Assembly: GCF_029351045.1 (NCBI RefSeq)
Contig: NZ_JARKIN010000001.1
Location: forward strand, 1,264,001 to 1,328,000
Length of the DNA: 64,000 nt
DNA from: Streptomyces sp. WMMB303
Lineage (GTDB): Bacteria; Actinomycetota; Actinomycetes; Streptomycetales; Streptomycetaceae
Reading direction: 5' to 3'
In this document: one piece after another, positions 1 through 9,931 of the stretch
Numbering within the stretch: position 1 is the first letter of the stretch
Layout of the letters: every line of letters begins with the position of its first letter
Made by a program: the position numbers and the translations under genes
The notes under the pieces: model-generated
What the model was told of the DNA's origin: nothing
Seen by the model: the letters and a program-made list of their open reading frames with translations, nothing else
The model's database searches: none

Positions 1-495
1 GGCCGAGACGTCCTGGAGGGCGCCGTCGAGCTGGCCGAGGGTGTGCGCGACGTGGTCGCCCGCCTCGCGAACGGCCAGCTCCTCGCCGACACAGACGATC
101 GGGGTCAGCCCGTGCTTGAGCGCGGCCTTCACCTTGGCGTTGACCAGCGGCTCGTCCTCACCGTGGTACTGGCGCCGCTCCGAGTGGCCGATGGTGACGA
201 AGGTGCAGTTGAGCTTCGCCAGCATCGGGCCGGAGATCTCACCGGTGTAGGCCCCGGAGTCGTGCGCGGACAGGTCCTGCGCGCCGTACCGGATGCGCAG
301 CTTGTCACCGTCGACCAGCGTCTGCACCGACCGCAGGTCGGTGAAGGGCGGCAGGACCGCGACTTCCACGGCCTCGTAGTCCTTGTCCGTCAGCGCGAAG
401 GCGAGCTTCTGCACATGGGCGATGGCCTCGAGGTGGTTGAGGTTCATCTTCCAGTTGCCCGCCATCAGCGGGGTGCGGGTGGGCGGTGTCGTCAT
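1..495 (-). CDS. tpiA: Triosephosphate isomerase, 3' end cut by the window edge
   Basis: Interconverts dihydroxyacetone phosphate and glyceraldehyde 3-phosphate in cytoplasmic glycolysis. The first 165 residues are present. The substrate-binding AGNWKMN lies at residues 12-18 (Lys16), and the electrophilic His104 lies in TIGHSERR. The catalytic glutamate loop and C-terminus are outside the window. The ATG is preceded by a GAAGGAAGGG ribosome site. The gene follows pgk on the same strand with a 96-base gap, so the two are probably co-transcribed, as is usual in Streptomyces. Confidence 0.95.
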   Translation of the reverse strand, partial: MTTPPTRTPLMAGNWKMNLNHLEAIAHVQKLAFALTDKDYEAVEVAVLPPFTDLRSVQTLVDGDKLRIRYGAQDLSAHDSGAYTGEISGPMLAKLNCTFVTIGHSERRQYHGEDEPLVNAKVKAALKHGLTPIVCVGEELAVREAGDHVAHTLGQLDGALQDVSA

Positions 496-591
496 GCCCT
501 TCCTTCCATGTTCGCTGCTCCGCTCGCGCGGCGCGGTGCCAGTCTCGTAGTTGCCCGCGGCCCGGCAGCCGCGCGGGCGACGCCCACGGCG

Positions 592-1803
592 TCAGTCCTC
601 CAGTGCGGCCAGGCCGGGAAGCGTCTTGCCCTCGAGGTACTCGAGGCTGGCGCCGCCGCCGGTCGAGATGTGTCCGAACGCATTCTCGTCGAAGCCGAGC
701 TGACGCACCGCGGCGGCACTGTCACCGCCGCCGACGACGGTGAAGGCCGGGGAGTCGAGCAGGCCCTGCGCGACGGCCTTGGTGCCCTCGGCGAAGTCCG
801 GGTGCTCGAAGACGCCCATCGGACCGTTCCAGAAGACGGTGGCTGCGTCGGCGAGCTTCGCGGCGTAGAGCTTACGGCTCTCCGGGCCGATGTCCAGCCC
901 CTCCAGCCCGGCCGGGATGGCGTCCGCCGCCACCACCTCCGGGTCGGCCGGCGCCTTGGTCTTCAGGTCGGGGAACTCCGCGGCCGCCAGCACGTCCACC
1001 GGCAGCACGAACTCCACACCCAGTTCCTCGGCACGCTCCAGATAGCCCTTGACCGCCGGAATCTGGTCCTCCTGGAGCAGCGACCGGCCGACCTCGTATC
1101 CCTGGGCCTTGAGGAAGGTGTAGGCCATCCCGCCGCCGATCAGCAGCCGGTCGGCCTTGCCCAGCAGGTGGTCGATGACGCCGAGCTTGTCGGAGACCTT
1201 AGCGCCGCCCAGGACCACGGCGTAGGGCCGCTCGACGTCCTGGGTGAGCTTCCGCAGCACCCCCACCTCGGTGGCGATCAGATACCCGGCGGCGTGCGGG
1301 AGGCGGGCCGGCAGGTCGTAGACGGAGGCGTGCTTGCGGTGCACGGCACCGAAGCCGTCGCCCACGTACGCGTCGGCGAGCGCGGCCAGCTCGTCGGCGA
1401 AGGCACCCCGCTCGGCGTCGTCCTTGCTCGTCTCGCCGGGGTTGAAGCGGAGGTTCTCCAGCAGCGTGACCCCGCCGTCGGCGGTCCCGCCGACGGTGGC
1501 CTTCGCGCTGTCCCCCACCGTGTCGGCCGCGAAGGCGACCCGGATGCCGAGGAGTTCACCGAGCCGCGCGGCGACCGGCGCCAGCGAGAACTGCGGGTCC
1601 GGGGCGCCCTTGGGGCGTCCCAGGTGGGAGGCCACGACCACGCGCGCACCGCTCTCGGTGAGCTTCCGGATCGTGGGGACGGCGGCCCGGATCCGGCCGT
1701 CGTCGGTGATGGTGTCGCCGTCGAGCGGGACGTTGAGGTCGGCGCGGACGAAGACCCGCTTGCCGGACACGCCCTCGGCGACGAGTTCGTCGATCGTCTT
1801 CAT
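592..1803 (-). CDS. pgk: Phosphoglycerate kinase
   Basis: Transfers phosphate from 1,3-bisphosphoglycerate to ADP in glycolysis. The product is 403 aa, the usual length for actinobacteria. Visible landmarks are RADLNVP near residue 20, SHLGRPKG near 60, the nucleotide-binding NGPMGVFE near 326, GGGDS at 358-362 and GGGAS at 382-386. I chose the ATG at 1803 because an AGGAG site sits seven bases upstream; the frame stays open for 20 more codons but that stretch does not look like Pgk. It lies between gap and tpiA, and the terminator behind gap suggests pgk has its own promoter or is reached by read-through. Confidence 0.96.
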   Translation of the reverse strand: MKTIDELVAEGVSGKRVFVRADLNVPLDGDTITDDGRIRAAVPTIRKLTESGARVVVASHLGRPKGAPDPQFSLAPVAARLGELLGIRVAFAADTVGDSAKATVGGTADGGVTLLENLRFNPGETSKDDAERGAFADELAALADAYVGDGFGAVHRKHASVYDLPARLPHAAGYLIATEVGVLRKLTQDVERPYAVVLGGAKVSDKLGVIDHLLGKADRLLIGGGMAYTFLKAQGYEVGRSLLQEDQIPAVKGYLERAEELGVEFVLPVDVLAAAEFPDLKTKAPADPEVVAADAIPAGLEGLDIGPESRKLYAAKLADAATVFWNGPMGVFEHPDFAEGTKAVAQGLLDSPAFTVVGGGDSAAAVRQLGFDENAFGHISTGGGASLEYLEGKTLPGLAALED

Positions 1804-1864
1804 GGATGGCTCCTGTCGTGGGCCCGGGGAACCGGCCCCGGGAGTACACAGCGCACGAGGCATG

Positions 1865-1899
1865 GGACAGGGCTCGTGCGCCGTGCACGAGCCCTGTCC
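1865..1899 (-). terminator. Strong hairpin after gap
   Basis: A perfect 15-base-pair inverted repeat (GGACAGGGCTCGTGC and its complement) with a five-base loop sits just past the gap stop codon and before pgk. It has no clear T-run, as is common in Streptomyces. It probably ends or attenuates the gap transcript and so sets gap levels apart from pgk-tpiA. Confidence 0.75.
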
Positions 1900-1920
1900 G
1901 TCACCTCTGTCCGCCCGGGT

Positions 1921-2940
<1,020 letters not shown>

Positions 2941-3072
2941 CTAGGTACGCCGGTCAGGAAACCGGCGAGGGCTGTTTGGGATGTCCCCGACCGACTCCGA
3001 CCCTACCTCTCCGGCAGGGCGGAAATCACATCGGCCGGACGGACCGGAAACCGTCTGAACCCGCCGCTCAGT

Positions 3073-3141
3073 CGAGCATTTACCCGCTCGTCGGACGAGT
3101 TTTCCCGCCCTTCTCAGACGAGCATTTCCCCGCTCATCAGC
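3073..3141. repeat. Three tandem degenerate 23-bp repeats between gap and whiA
   Basis: Units start at 3073, 3096 and 3119, exactly 23 bases apart, and share the core CGAGNATTTNCCCGC (the middle unit is slightly degenerate). They lie upstream of gap, and the last unit overlaps the whiA stop codon. Two helical turns plus two bases would place all copies on nearly the same DNA face, as expected of an operator array. No known regulator motif was recognised. Confidence 0.6.
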
Positions 3142-4114
3142 CAACCATTTCCTCGGACAGATTCGATTCCGTTCCCGGAATTCCAAGATCCTGCGCGCGC
3201 TTGTCCGCCATGGCCAGCAGCCGCCGGATCCGCCCGGCCACCGCATCCTTGGTCAGCGGGGGGTCGGCGAGAGCGCCCAGCTCCTCCAGCGACGCCTGCT
3301 TGTGCTCCATCCGCAGCCGCCCGGCGGCGGCCAGATGCTCGGGGACCTCCTCACCGAGGATCTCCAGCGCCCGCTGCACCCGGGCACCCGCGGCGACCGC
3401 GGCCCGCGCCGAGCGGCGCAGGTTGGCGTCGTCGAAGTTGGCGAGCCGGTTCGCGGTGGCCCGCACCTCGCGGCGCATCCGCCGCTCCTCCCAGGCCAGC
3501 ACCGACTCGTGGGCACCGAGCCTCGTCAACAGCGCGCCGATCGCATCACCGTCACGGACGACGACCCGGTCCACCCCGCGCACCTCGCGCGCCTTGGCGG
3601 CGATCTGCAGCCTGCGCGCCGCACCGACGAGGGCCAGCGCCGCCTCCGGGCCGGGGCAGGTGACCTCCAGCGAGGAGCTGCGCCCCGGCTCGGTCAGCGA
3701 GCCGTGTGCCAGGAACGCGCCGCGCCAGGCGGCCTCCGCGTCGCAGGTGGCCCCCGAGACCACCTGCGGGGGCAGCCCTCTGATCGGGCGCCCGCGACTG
3801 TCGACGAGTCCGGTCTGCCGGGCGAGCTGGTCACCGCCGGCAACCACCCGGACGACGTAGCGGCTGTTGCGCCGGAGTCCGCTGGGGGCCATCACCACCA
3901 GGTCGGAGGAGTGCCCGAAGATCTCCAGGATGTCCTTGCGCAGCCGCCGGGCGGCGATCCCGGTGTCCAGCTCCGCCTCGATCACGATCCGCCCGCTCAC
4001 CAGGTGCAGCCCACCCGCGAAGCGCAGGATCGACGAGACCTCTGACTTCCGGCAGCAGGTCCGGGTGACGGGGAGCCGGGAGATCTCGTCCTTCACCGCA
4101 GGCGTCATCGCCAT
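3137..4114 (-). CDS. whiA: WhiA, sporulation DNA-binding regulator
   Basis: Developmental regulator that works with WhiB to activate division genes such as ftsZ during sporulation. It is a domesticated LAGLIDADG homing-endonuclease fold followed by a C-terminal helix-turn-helix. At 325 aa it is close to the usual streptomycete length of about 329. The N-terminus ([13 protein letters not shown]...[13 protein letters not shown]) and the C-terminal segment with VAGRIRRLL are typical. The ATG overlaps the end of yvcK by ten bases and has GGAAGGA upstream. It is the last gene of uvrC-rapZ-yvcK-whiA, an order widely conserved in Gram-positive bacteria. Confidence 0.96.
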   Translation of the reverse strand: MAMTPAVKDEISRLPVTRTCCRKSEVSSILRFAGGLHLVSGRIVIEAELDTGIAARRLRKDILEIFGHSSDLVVMAPSGLRRNSRYVVRVVAGGDQLARQTGLVDSRGRPIRGLPPQVVSGATCDAEAAWRGAFLAHGSLTEPGRSSSLEVTCPGPEAALALVGAARRLQIAAKAREVRGVDRVVVRDGDAIGALLTRLGAHESVLAWEERRMRREVRATANRLANFDDANLRRSARAAVAAGARVQRALEILGEEVPEHLAAAGRLRMEHKQASLEELGALADPPLTKDAVAGRIRRLLAMADKRAQDLGIPGTESNLSEEMVG

Positions 4115-5166
4115 GGGCCGATCCTTCCATGCATCCGAAAAATACGGTCGTACGCGGCGGCCAGCAGCTCCGGGTCGTGCCGGGGAGTCCCCTCCCCGGA
4201 CTCCGTCCGGGCGGCGCCCCCGGCTGCCGCTACGGGCGCCAGCTCGACCCTCCCGCCGAGCTGATCGGCGGCCTCGCTCAGGGAGTCCTGGTCGGGTACG
4301 GCATCCTGGTCGGCCAGCACCACGTCGAAGGTGAGTTTAGGGGCGTGTCGCCCCAAAACCTCCAAATGACGTTGCGGGGAAAAACCATCCGTTTCCCCCG
4401 GCTGCGGAGCGAGGTTGAGCGAGAGGACCTTTCGGGCCTTCGTCTCGGTCAGCGCCTCCAGCAGCTCCGGCACCAGCAGATGCGGGATGACGGAGGAGAA
4501 CCAGGAGCCGGGCCCCAGCACCACCCAGTCGGCGTCCAGGACCGCGCGGACGGCCTCGGACACGGCCGGCGGGTCGCTGGGCACCAGGTGCACCTCCTGG
4601 ACCTCGCCGCGAGTGAGCGCGACGGTGGCCTGGCCCCGTACGATCGACAGCTCGTCGGGGCGCGCGGGGTCATGCCCGCGCACGCTGGCGCGCAACTCCA
4701 GCGGCACGGCGGACATCGGCAGCACCCGGCCGTGCGCGCCCAGCAGCTTGCCGACCAGGTCGAGCGCCTGGACGTGGTCGCCGAGCTGCTCCCACAGCGC
4801 CACGATCAGCAGATTTCCGACCGCGTGTTCGTGCAGGTCGCCGCGGCTCTCGAAGCGGTGCTGGACGACCTGGGCCCAGGTGCGGCCCCACTCGTCGTCG
4901 CCGCACAGCGCCGCGAGGGCCTTGCGCAGGTCTCCGGGGGGCAGCACCCCCAGCTCGTCGCGGAGCCGCCCGCTGGAGCCGCCGTCGTCGGCGACGGTGA
5001 CCACCGCGGTGAGGTCGCCGGTGATCCGGCGCAGCGCCGTCAGCGAGGCCGACAGGCCCATGCCGCCGCCGAGCGCCACCACCTTGGGCTGCTGGGAGCT
5101 CAGGCCGCGCAGCGTCGCACGCCGCCCCACCAGATGCCGCAGGCTCCGCCGGGCCATGGGCGTCAC
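4105..5166 (-). CDS. yvcK: YvcK/CofD-like gluconeogenesis factor
   Basis: Member of the YvcK/YbhK family. It binds UDP-sugars in Bacillus and is needed for cell-envelope shape on gluconeogenic carbon; its exact activity is not settled. It is 353 aa with the family's glycine-rich [12 protein letters not shown] near residues 31-42, [13 protein letters not shown] near 57-69 and GNLLI further on. The GTG at 5166 overlaps the rapZ stop as GTGA; an ATG three codons later is an alternative start. Translational coupling to rapZ and whiA is likely. Confidence 0.93.
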   Translation of the reverse strand: MTPMARRSLRHLVGRRATLRGLSSQQPKVVALGGGMGLSASLTALRRITGDLTAVVTVADDGGSSGRLRDELGVLPPGDLRKALAALCGDDEWGRTWAQVVQHRFESRGDLHEHAVGNLLIVALWEQLGDHVQALDLVGKLLGAHGRVLPMSAVPLELRASVRGHDPARPDELSIVRGQATVALTRGEVQEVHLVPSDPPAVSEAVRAVLDADWVVLGPGSWFSSVIPHLLVPELLEALTETKARKVLSLNLAPQPGETDGFSPQRHLEVLGRHAPKLTFDVVLADQDAVPDQDSLSEAADQLGGRVELAPVAAAGGAARTESGEGTPRHDPELLAAAYDRIFRMHGRIGPWR

Positions 5167-6104
5167 TCACGCCCCATGTCCCGGTGGACGACCACCGTCT
5201 CCACGCCCCCGTCGGAGAGCCTGCGGGCGAGCTTCTCGGACATGGCGACGCTGCGGTGCTTGCCGCCGGTGCAGCCGACGGCCACGGTCACGTACCGCTT
5301 GCCCTCCCTGCGGTAGCCCGTCGCGATCAGCTGCAGCAACTCGGTGTAGCGGTCCAGGAACTCCTTGGCACCGGGCTGGTTGAAGACGTAATTGGAGACC
5401 TCCTCGCTGGTGCCCGTGTAGGGGCGCAGCTCGGGGACCCAGTGCGGGTTGGGCAGGAAGCGGCAGTCGACCACCAGGTCGGCGTCCACCGGCAGGCCGT
5501 ACTTGTAGCCGAAGGACATGACCGTGGCGCGCAGTTCGGGCTCCTCGTCGCCCGCGAACCGGGCGTCCAGCTTGGCGCGCAGCTCGTGCACGTTGAGGCC
5601 GGAGGTGTCGATCACCAGATCGGCGTCGCCGCGCAGCTCGCGCAGCAGGTCGCGCTCGGCCGCGATGCCGTCCACGATGCGCCCGTCGCCCTGGAGCGGG
5701 TGGGGGCGGCGCACCGACTCGAAACGGCGCACCAAAGCCTCGTCCGACGCCTCCAGGAAGACGACCCGCCGGGAGACGTGGTAGGCCGCCAGGTCGGCCA
5801 GGGCTCCCTTGAGGTTGTCGAAGAAGTTGCGGCCGCGCACGTCGACCACGACGGCGATCCGCGCCACGTTGCCCTGGGAGCGGGCCCCGAGCTCGACCAT
5901 CGTGGGGATCAGCTCGGGCGGCAGGTTGTCGACGACGAACCAGCCGAGGTCCTCCAGGCATTTGGCTGCGGTGCTGCGGCCGGCGCCCGACATCCCGGAG
6001 ATGATCACCAGCTCCGGGATGGTCGCGCCCGCCTCCTCCGACTGGGCCGGGTCGAGGGTACTCACCACTGCTCCGTCTCCGCGCTGCTCGCGTTCCGCGC
6101 TCAT
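5163..6104 (-). CDS. rapZ: RapZ-family nucleotide-binding protein
   Basis: P-loop protein; the E. coli homologue is an RNase E adapter controlling glucosamine-6-phosphate synthase mRNA through small RNAs, and the actinobacterial role is less clear. It is 313 aa from the chosen ATG. Walker A is GMSGAGRST at residues 37-45, DNLPPELIP follows near 59, and the C-terminal GCTGGKHRS is near 277-285. The ATG at 6104 is preferred because GGGGGA lies seven bases upstream; a GTG at 6164 overlapping the uvrC stop (GTGA) would add 20 poorly conserved residues. The 3' end overlaps yvcK by four bases. Confidence 0.93.
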   Translation of the reverse strand: MSAEREQRGDGAVVSTLDPAQSEEAGATIPELVIISGMSGAGRSTAAKCLEDLGWFVVDNLPPELIPTMVELGARSQGNVARIAVVVDVRGRNFFDNLKGALADLAAYHVSRRVVFLEASDEALVRRFESVRRPHPLQGDGRIVDGIAAERDLLRELRGDADLVIDTSGLNVHELRAKLDARFAGDEEPELRATVMSFGYKYGLPVDADLVVDCRFLPNPHWVPELRPYTGTSEEVSNYVFNQPGAKEFLDRYTELLQLIATGYRREGKRYVTVAVGCTGGKHRSVAMSEKLARRLSDGGVETVVVHRDMGRE

Positions 6105-6160
6105 GCTGTCATCCCCCGATGTGTCAATCTTCGTACCGATGGCGGTCTCGGCGCCATATT

Positions 6161-8251
6161 TCACTCATCTTCAACGATCTCACCGGTCGCGGTATTCACC
6201 GCCGGGCCGGTGGCGGCACCGGAGAGCGCCGCGGCCACCGTCTCCGCCGTCTTCCGGCCCACCCCCGGGACCTCGGAGATCTCCTCCACCGAGGCCGCCC
6301 GTAGCTTCTTGACCGAGCCGAAGTGCTTGAGCAGGGCCTTCTTGCGGGTCTCCCCCAGTCCGGGGACGGCGTCCAGCGGGCTGCCGCGCAGCCGCTTGCC
6401 GCGCTTGCCGCGCTGGTAGCGGATCGCGAAGCGGTGCGCCTCGTCGCGGACGCGCTGCAGCAGGTAGAGGCCCTCGCTGCTGCGCGGCAGCACCACCGGG
6501 TCGCTCTCGCCCGGCAGCCAGACCTCCTCCAGCCGTTTGGCCAGGCCGCAGACGGCGACATCGTCGATGCCGAGCTCCTCCAGCGCCGCCTGTGCGGCCG
6601 CCACCTGCGGTCGGCCACCGTCGACCACGATCAGTTGCGGAGGGTAGGCGAACTTCTTGGGGCGGCCGTCCTCGTCCCGGCCAGCGCCCCGGGCCGGCTG
6701 CCGGGCGGCGGCCGGCTCTCCCGTCTCGGGCGGCTCCGGGGCGGGGGCGCCGCTCCCGGGCGGCTCCGCGGCGGGTCCGGACTCGAGCTCACCGCCGAGC
6801 TCCTCGTCCGGCCACTCGCCGGTGCGCTGCTTCTCCACCAGATAGCGGCGGAAACGGCGGCTGACGACCTCGTGCATGGCGCGCACGTCGTCCTGCCCCG
6901 CGAAGGACTTGATCTGGAAGCGGCGGTACTCGCTCTTCCGCGCCAGCCCGTCCTCGAAGACCACCATGGAGGCCACCACATCGTCGCCCTGCAGATGCGA
7001 GATGTCGAAGCACTCGACGCGCAGCGGCGCCGAGTCCAGGTCGAGCGCCTCGGCGATCTCCTCCAGGGCCCGGGAGCGGGTGGTCAGGTCGGAAGCGCGT
7101 TTGGTCTTGTGCAGCACCAGGGCGTGCTGCGCGTTGCGGTCGACCGTCTCCATCAGGGCCCGCTTGTCGCCGCGCTGCGGCACCCGCAGGCTCACCTGCG
7201 CCCCGCGGCGCTCGGAGAGCCACTGCGCTATCGGTCCGGCCGGCTCGGGCAGCGCCGGGACCAGCACCTCCTTGGGCACACCGCCACTGCCGCCGCCGGT
7301 GGCCGCGTCCCCCTGCTCGGCGCCGTAGAGCTGCTGCAGCGCGTGTTCGACCAGTTCGGCGGTGCCGACGGCCTCGACCTTGTCGGTGACCCAGCCGCGC
7401 TGACCGCGCACCCGGCCGCCGCGGACGTGGAAGATCTGGACGGCCGCCTCCATCTCGTCCTCGGCCACCGCGATCAGGTCGGCGTCGGTGGCGTCGGCGA
7501 GCACCACCGCGTTCTTCTCCATGGCGCGCTTGAGCGCGTCGATGTCGTCGCGCAGCCGCGCCGCCCGCTCGTACTCCAGCTCCTCGGCGGCCTCCTGCAT
7601 CTCCCGCTCCAGGCGGCGCAGGTGAGTACCGGTGTGCCCGGCCATGAAGTCGCAGAACTCCTCGGCGAGTTCGCGGTGCTCCCCGGGGGTGATCCGGCCC
7701 ACGCAGGGCGCCGAGCACTTGCCGATGTAGCCGAGCAGGCAGGGCCGGCCGATCTGCGCCGACCGCTTGAAGACCCCTGCCGAGCAGGTGCGCACGGGGA
7801 AGACCCGCAGCATCAGGTCGACCGTCTCCCGGATGGCCCAGGCCTGCCCGTACGGGCCGAAGTAGCGCACGCCCTTCTTCTTGGGGCCGCGCATCACCTG
7901 GACGCGGGGGAACTCCTCGTTCATCGTCACCGCGAGCGACGGATAGCTCTTGTCGTCGCGGTACTTGACGTTGAACCGGGGCGCGAACTCCTGGATCCAG
8001 GTGTACTCGAGCTGGAGGGCCTCCACCTCGGTGCCGACGACCGTCCACTCGACGGAGGCGGCCGTCGTGACCATCGTGCGGGTGCGCGGGTGCAGCCCGG
8101 CGAGGTCCTGGAAGTAGTTGTTGAGCCGCTGGCGCAGGCTCTTCGCCTTGCCGACGTAGATCACCCGGCGGTGCTCGTCGCGGAAGCGGTAGACCCCGGG
8201 CGAGTCGGGGATCTCTCCCGGTTTCGGACGGTAGGTGGAGGGGTCTGCCAT
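6161..8251 (-). CDS. uvrC: Excinuclease ABC subunit C
   Basis: Makes the 3' and 5' incisions around bulky lesions in nucleotide excision repair after UvrA/UvrB loading. It is 696 aa. The GIY-YIG nuclease domain is at the N-terminus (GVYRFRDE at 19-26, [13 protein letters not shown] at 31-43), followed by a cysteine region, the UVR motif, an RNase H-like domain split by a Pro/Gly/Glu-rich insertion around residues 480-540, and tandem helix-hairpin-helix motifs (VPGLGETR and VPGVGRKT) near the C-terminus. ATG at 8251 is chosen; GTG at 8260 is possible. First gene of the rapZ-yvcK-whiA operon. Confidence 0.96.
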   Translation of the reverse strand: MADPSTYRPKPGEIPDSPGVYRFRDEHRRVIYVGKAKSLRQRLNNYFQDLAGLHPRTRTMVTTAASVEWTVVGTEVEALQLEYTWIQEFAPRFNVKYRDDKSYPSLAVTMNEEFPRVQVMRGPKKKGVRYFGPYGQAWAIRETVDLMLRVFPVRTCSAGVFKRSAQIGRPCLLGYIGKCSAPCVGRITPGEHRELAEEFCDFMAGHTGTHLRRLEREMQEAAEELEYERAARLRDDIDALKRAMEKNAVVLADATDADLIAVAEDEMEAAVQIFHVRGGRVRGQRGWVTDKVEAVGTAELVEHALQQLYGAEQGDAATGGGSGGVPKEVLVPALPEPAGPIAQWLSERRGAQVSLRVPQRGDKRALMETVDRNAQHALVLHKTKRASDLTTRSRALEEIAEALDLDSAPLRVECFDISHLQGDDVVASMVVFEDGLARKSEYRRFQIKSFAGQDDVRAMHEVVSRRFRRYLVEKQRTGEWPDEELGGELESGPAAEPPGSGAPAPEPPETGEPAAARQPARGAGRDEDGRPKKFAYPPQLIVVDGGRPQVAAAQAALEELGIDDVAVCGLAKRLEEVWLPGESDPVVLPRSSEGLYLLQRVRDEAHRFAIRYQRGKRGKRLRGSPLDAVPGLGETRKKALLKHFGSVKKLRAASVEEISEVPGVGRKTAETVAAALSGAATGPAVNTATGEIVEDE

Positions 8252-8315
8252 GTGACCCACCCTACTGGCGCCCGGTGACAGCGATCAGCGCGTGGCAGCG
8301 GGGGACGGGCGCGCC

Positions 8316-8350
8316 GCGGCGGTGCCGGGCGCCCGTCCCGGCACCGCCGC
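8316..8350 (-). terminator. Hairpin terminator after the metallo-hydrolase gene
   Basis: A perfect 14-bp stem (GCGGCGGTGCCGGG and complement) with a seven-base loop lies partly over the 3' end of the 8356-9012 gene boundary and before uvrC. It probably separates that gene's transcript from the uvrC operon. Confidence 0.6.
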
Positions 8351-8355
8351 GCGGG

Positions 8356-9012
8356 CTACCAGCCGCGCTCGCGCCACTCGGCCAGGTGCGGACGCTCGGC
8401 ACCCAGCGTCGTGTCACCGCCGTGGCCCGGGTAGACCCAGGTCTCGTCGGGGAGTCGGGCGAACAGTTTGGTCTCCACGTCGTCGATGAGCCGGGCGAAG
8501 TGGTCGGCGTCGCCGAAGGTGTTGCCCACCCCGCCCGGGAAGAGGCAGTCGCCGGTGAACAGGTGCGGGTGGCCGCTCGGGTCGTCGTAGACCAGGGCGA
8601 TCGAGCCGGGAGTGTGCCCGGTCAGATGGCGCGCTGTCAGCTCGACCTCACCCACCCGCAGCGTGTCCCCGTCCTCCAGCGGCACGTCCGTGGGGACCGG
8701 GATGCCCTCCGCGTCGTACCGTCCGGCGCAGGTGCGGGCTCCGGTGGCGTCCACCACCTCCGCGAGCGCCTGCCAGTGATCGCCGTGCCGGTGTGTGGTG
8801 ACGACGGAGGCGATGCCGTCGTCACCGATGAGCTCCAGCAGGGTGCCCGCGTCGTTCGCGGCGTCGATCAGGAGCTGCTCGCCGGTGGCCCGGCAGCGCA
8901 GCAGGTACGCGTTGTTGTCCATGGGGCCGACGGCGACCTTGGAGATCATCAGGTCCCGCAGCTCGTGCACGTCCGCGGGGCCGCCGACCTGTACCGTTCC
9001 GCTGTAAGGCAT
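8356..9012 (-). CDS. Metallo-beta-lactamase-fold hydrolase (glyoxalase II-like)
   Basis: A 218-residue zinc hydrolase with the signature THRHGDHW at residues 73-80 (His74, His76, Asp78, His79). The later metal ligands are visible in LTGHTPGS, FTGDCLF and PGHGGDT. The family cleaves thioesters such as hydroxyacylglutathione; in actinobacteria the thiol would be mycothiol, and this substrate is inferred. The neighbouring mycothiol-dependent isomerase gene, ten bases upstream on the same strand, supports a thiol-linked detoxification role. A downstream ATG at Met22-Ile is an alternative start. Confidence 0.85.
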   Translation of the reverse strand: MPYSGTVQVGGPADVHELRDLMISKVAVGPMDNNAYLLRCRATGEQLLIDAANDAGTLLELIGDDGIASVVTTHRHGDHWQALAEVVDATGARTCAGRYDAEGIPVPTDVPLEDGDTLRVGEVELTARHLTGHTPGSIALVYDDPSGHPHLFTGDCLFPGGVGNTFGDADHFARLIDDVETKLFARLPDETWVYPGHGGDTTLGAERPHLAEWRERGW

Positions 9013-9021
9013 GCGCCAACC

Positions 9022-9735
9022 CTAGAGCGCGGGCAGTGCGGGCAGCGAACCCCGCGCCGAGAGGCCGCTGCCGTTGGTCCGGCCGGTCAGCCAGCCGACC
9101 AGCGCGACGGGGCTCCCGGCGACGACGAAGGGCCCCTCGCCGCCCGGTTCGGCGGCGCCGGTGCGCCAGCTCCTGCCGTCCTCCGCGCGCAGCTCGACGG
9201 CGACGGGGATGTCGGGGTGCCCGGCGAAGCGGCGCGCCATGTTGGCCAGCTCGCGGTCCACGAAGGAGCCCGGCAGGTCCTCCAGCGTGTAGCCGACCCC
9301 GAGGTCCACGTGGTGCAGCTCGACCTCGATCCAGCGGCGGAAGGGCAGCGAGGAGGCGAGGTCCGTCACACCGTTGCGGAGGGTGACGGTGCGGCTCCAC
9401 TCCTCGTCGCCGAGGGCCGCGAAGCCGCGCTCCAGGCGGGCCGCGCTGGTGCGCACGTCGTCGGCGAGCGCCTCGGGGGAGCGGCCGGCCCCGTGCGCGA
9501 TGTCCGCGTCGCGGGCCTCGGCACTGGCGTACATGGGTCGGCCGGCGAGCACGTTGACGAGCGCGTCGGCGTTGCGGGCGAGGTGGGTGAGCACGTGGGC
9601 GCGGGTCCAGCCGGGAAGGTGGGAGGGCTCGGCCGCCTCGGCCGCCGTCAGCCCGGCGGCAGCGGCGAGCAGGTGACCGGTCGCGCTCCGCAGGAGTTCG
9701 GTGTCGTGGACGGGCGTGGTCGCAGGCGTGGTCAT
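9022..9735 (-). CDS. Mycothiol-dependent maleylpyruvate isomerase-family protein
   Basis: A 237-residue protein of the DinB-like four-helix metal-binding fold. The N-terminal helix pair carries [20 protein letters not shown], with the histidine expected for metal binding, and a second conserved segment [14 protein letters not shown] follows near residue 145. The family includes mycothiol-dependent maleylpyruvate isomerase and mycothiol S-transferases; the substrate cannot be told from sequence. It probably forms a two-gene unit with the downstream metallo-hydrolase and is divergent from uvrA. Confidence 0.82.
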   Translation of the reverse strand: MTTPATTPVHDTELLRSATGHLLAAAAGLTAAEAAEPSHLPGWTRAHVLTHLARNADALVNVLAGRPMYASAEARDADIAHGAGRSPEALADDVRTSAARLERGFAALGDEEWSRTVTLRNGVTDLASSLPFRRWIEVELHHVDLGVGYTLEDLPGSFVDRELANMARRFAGHPDIPVAVELRAEDGRSWRTGAAEPGGEGPFVVAGSPVALVGWLTGRTNGSGLSARGSLPALPAL

Positions 9736-9792
9736 GATCCAAAGCTACTGGCGTCCCTCGTTCGAGGGGAAGACAGCCGGATCCGCCGCGAT

Positions 9793-9808
9793 TCGAATGA
9801 ACGTGCTA
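9793..9808 (+). promoter_or_regulatory. Candidate LexA (SOS) box upstream of uvrA
   Basis: TCGAATGAACGTGCTA resembles the actinobacterial/Bacillus-type SOS box TCGAAC-N4-GTTCGA, with nine of twelve defined positions matching. It overlaps an AT-rich CTATAT that could be a -10 element, 124 bases before the uvrA start. The placement is plausible, but the 3' half-site is degenerate. Confidence 0.35.
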
Positions 9809-9931
9809 TATGGTCGAGCCCGGCTCCCGAACCCGAGGCGAACGACACTCCGGGCGGCGCCGTCCTACTCTTGGTCGGGGACTCCCGCTCGACGCGGGCT
9901 CCCCCTTCCCACACGAAAGGTGCCAACAGGC

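Noticed and set aside
3073..3141. Possible mini-CRISPR from three spaced repeats
   Set aside because: The period is only 23 bases with no room for spacers, the copies are degenerate and there are no cas genes.
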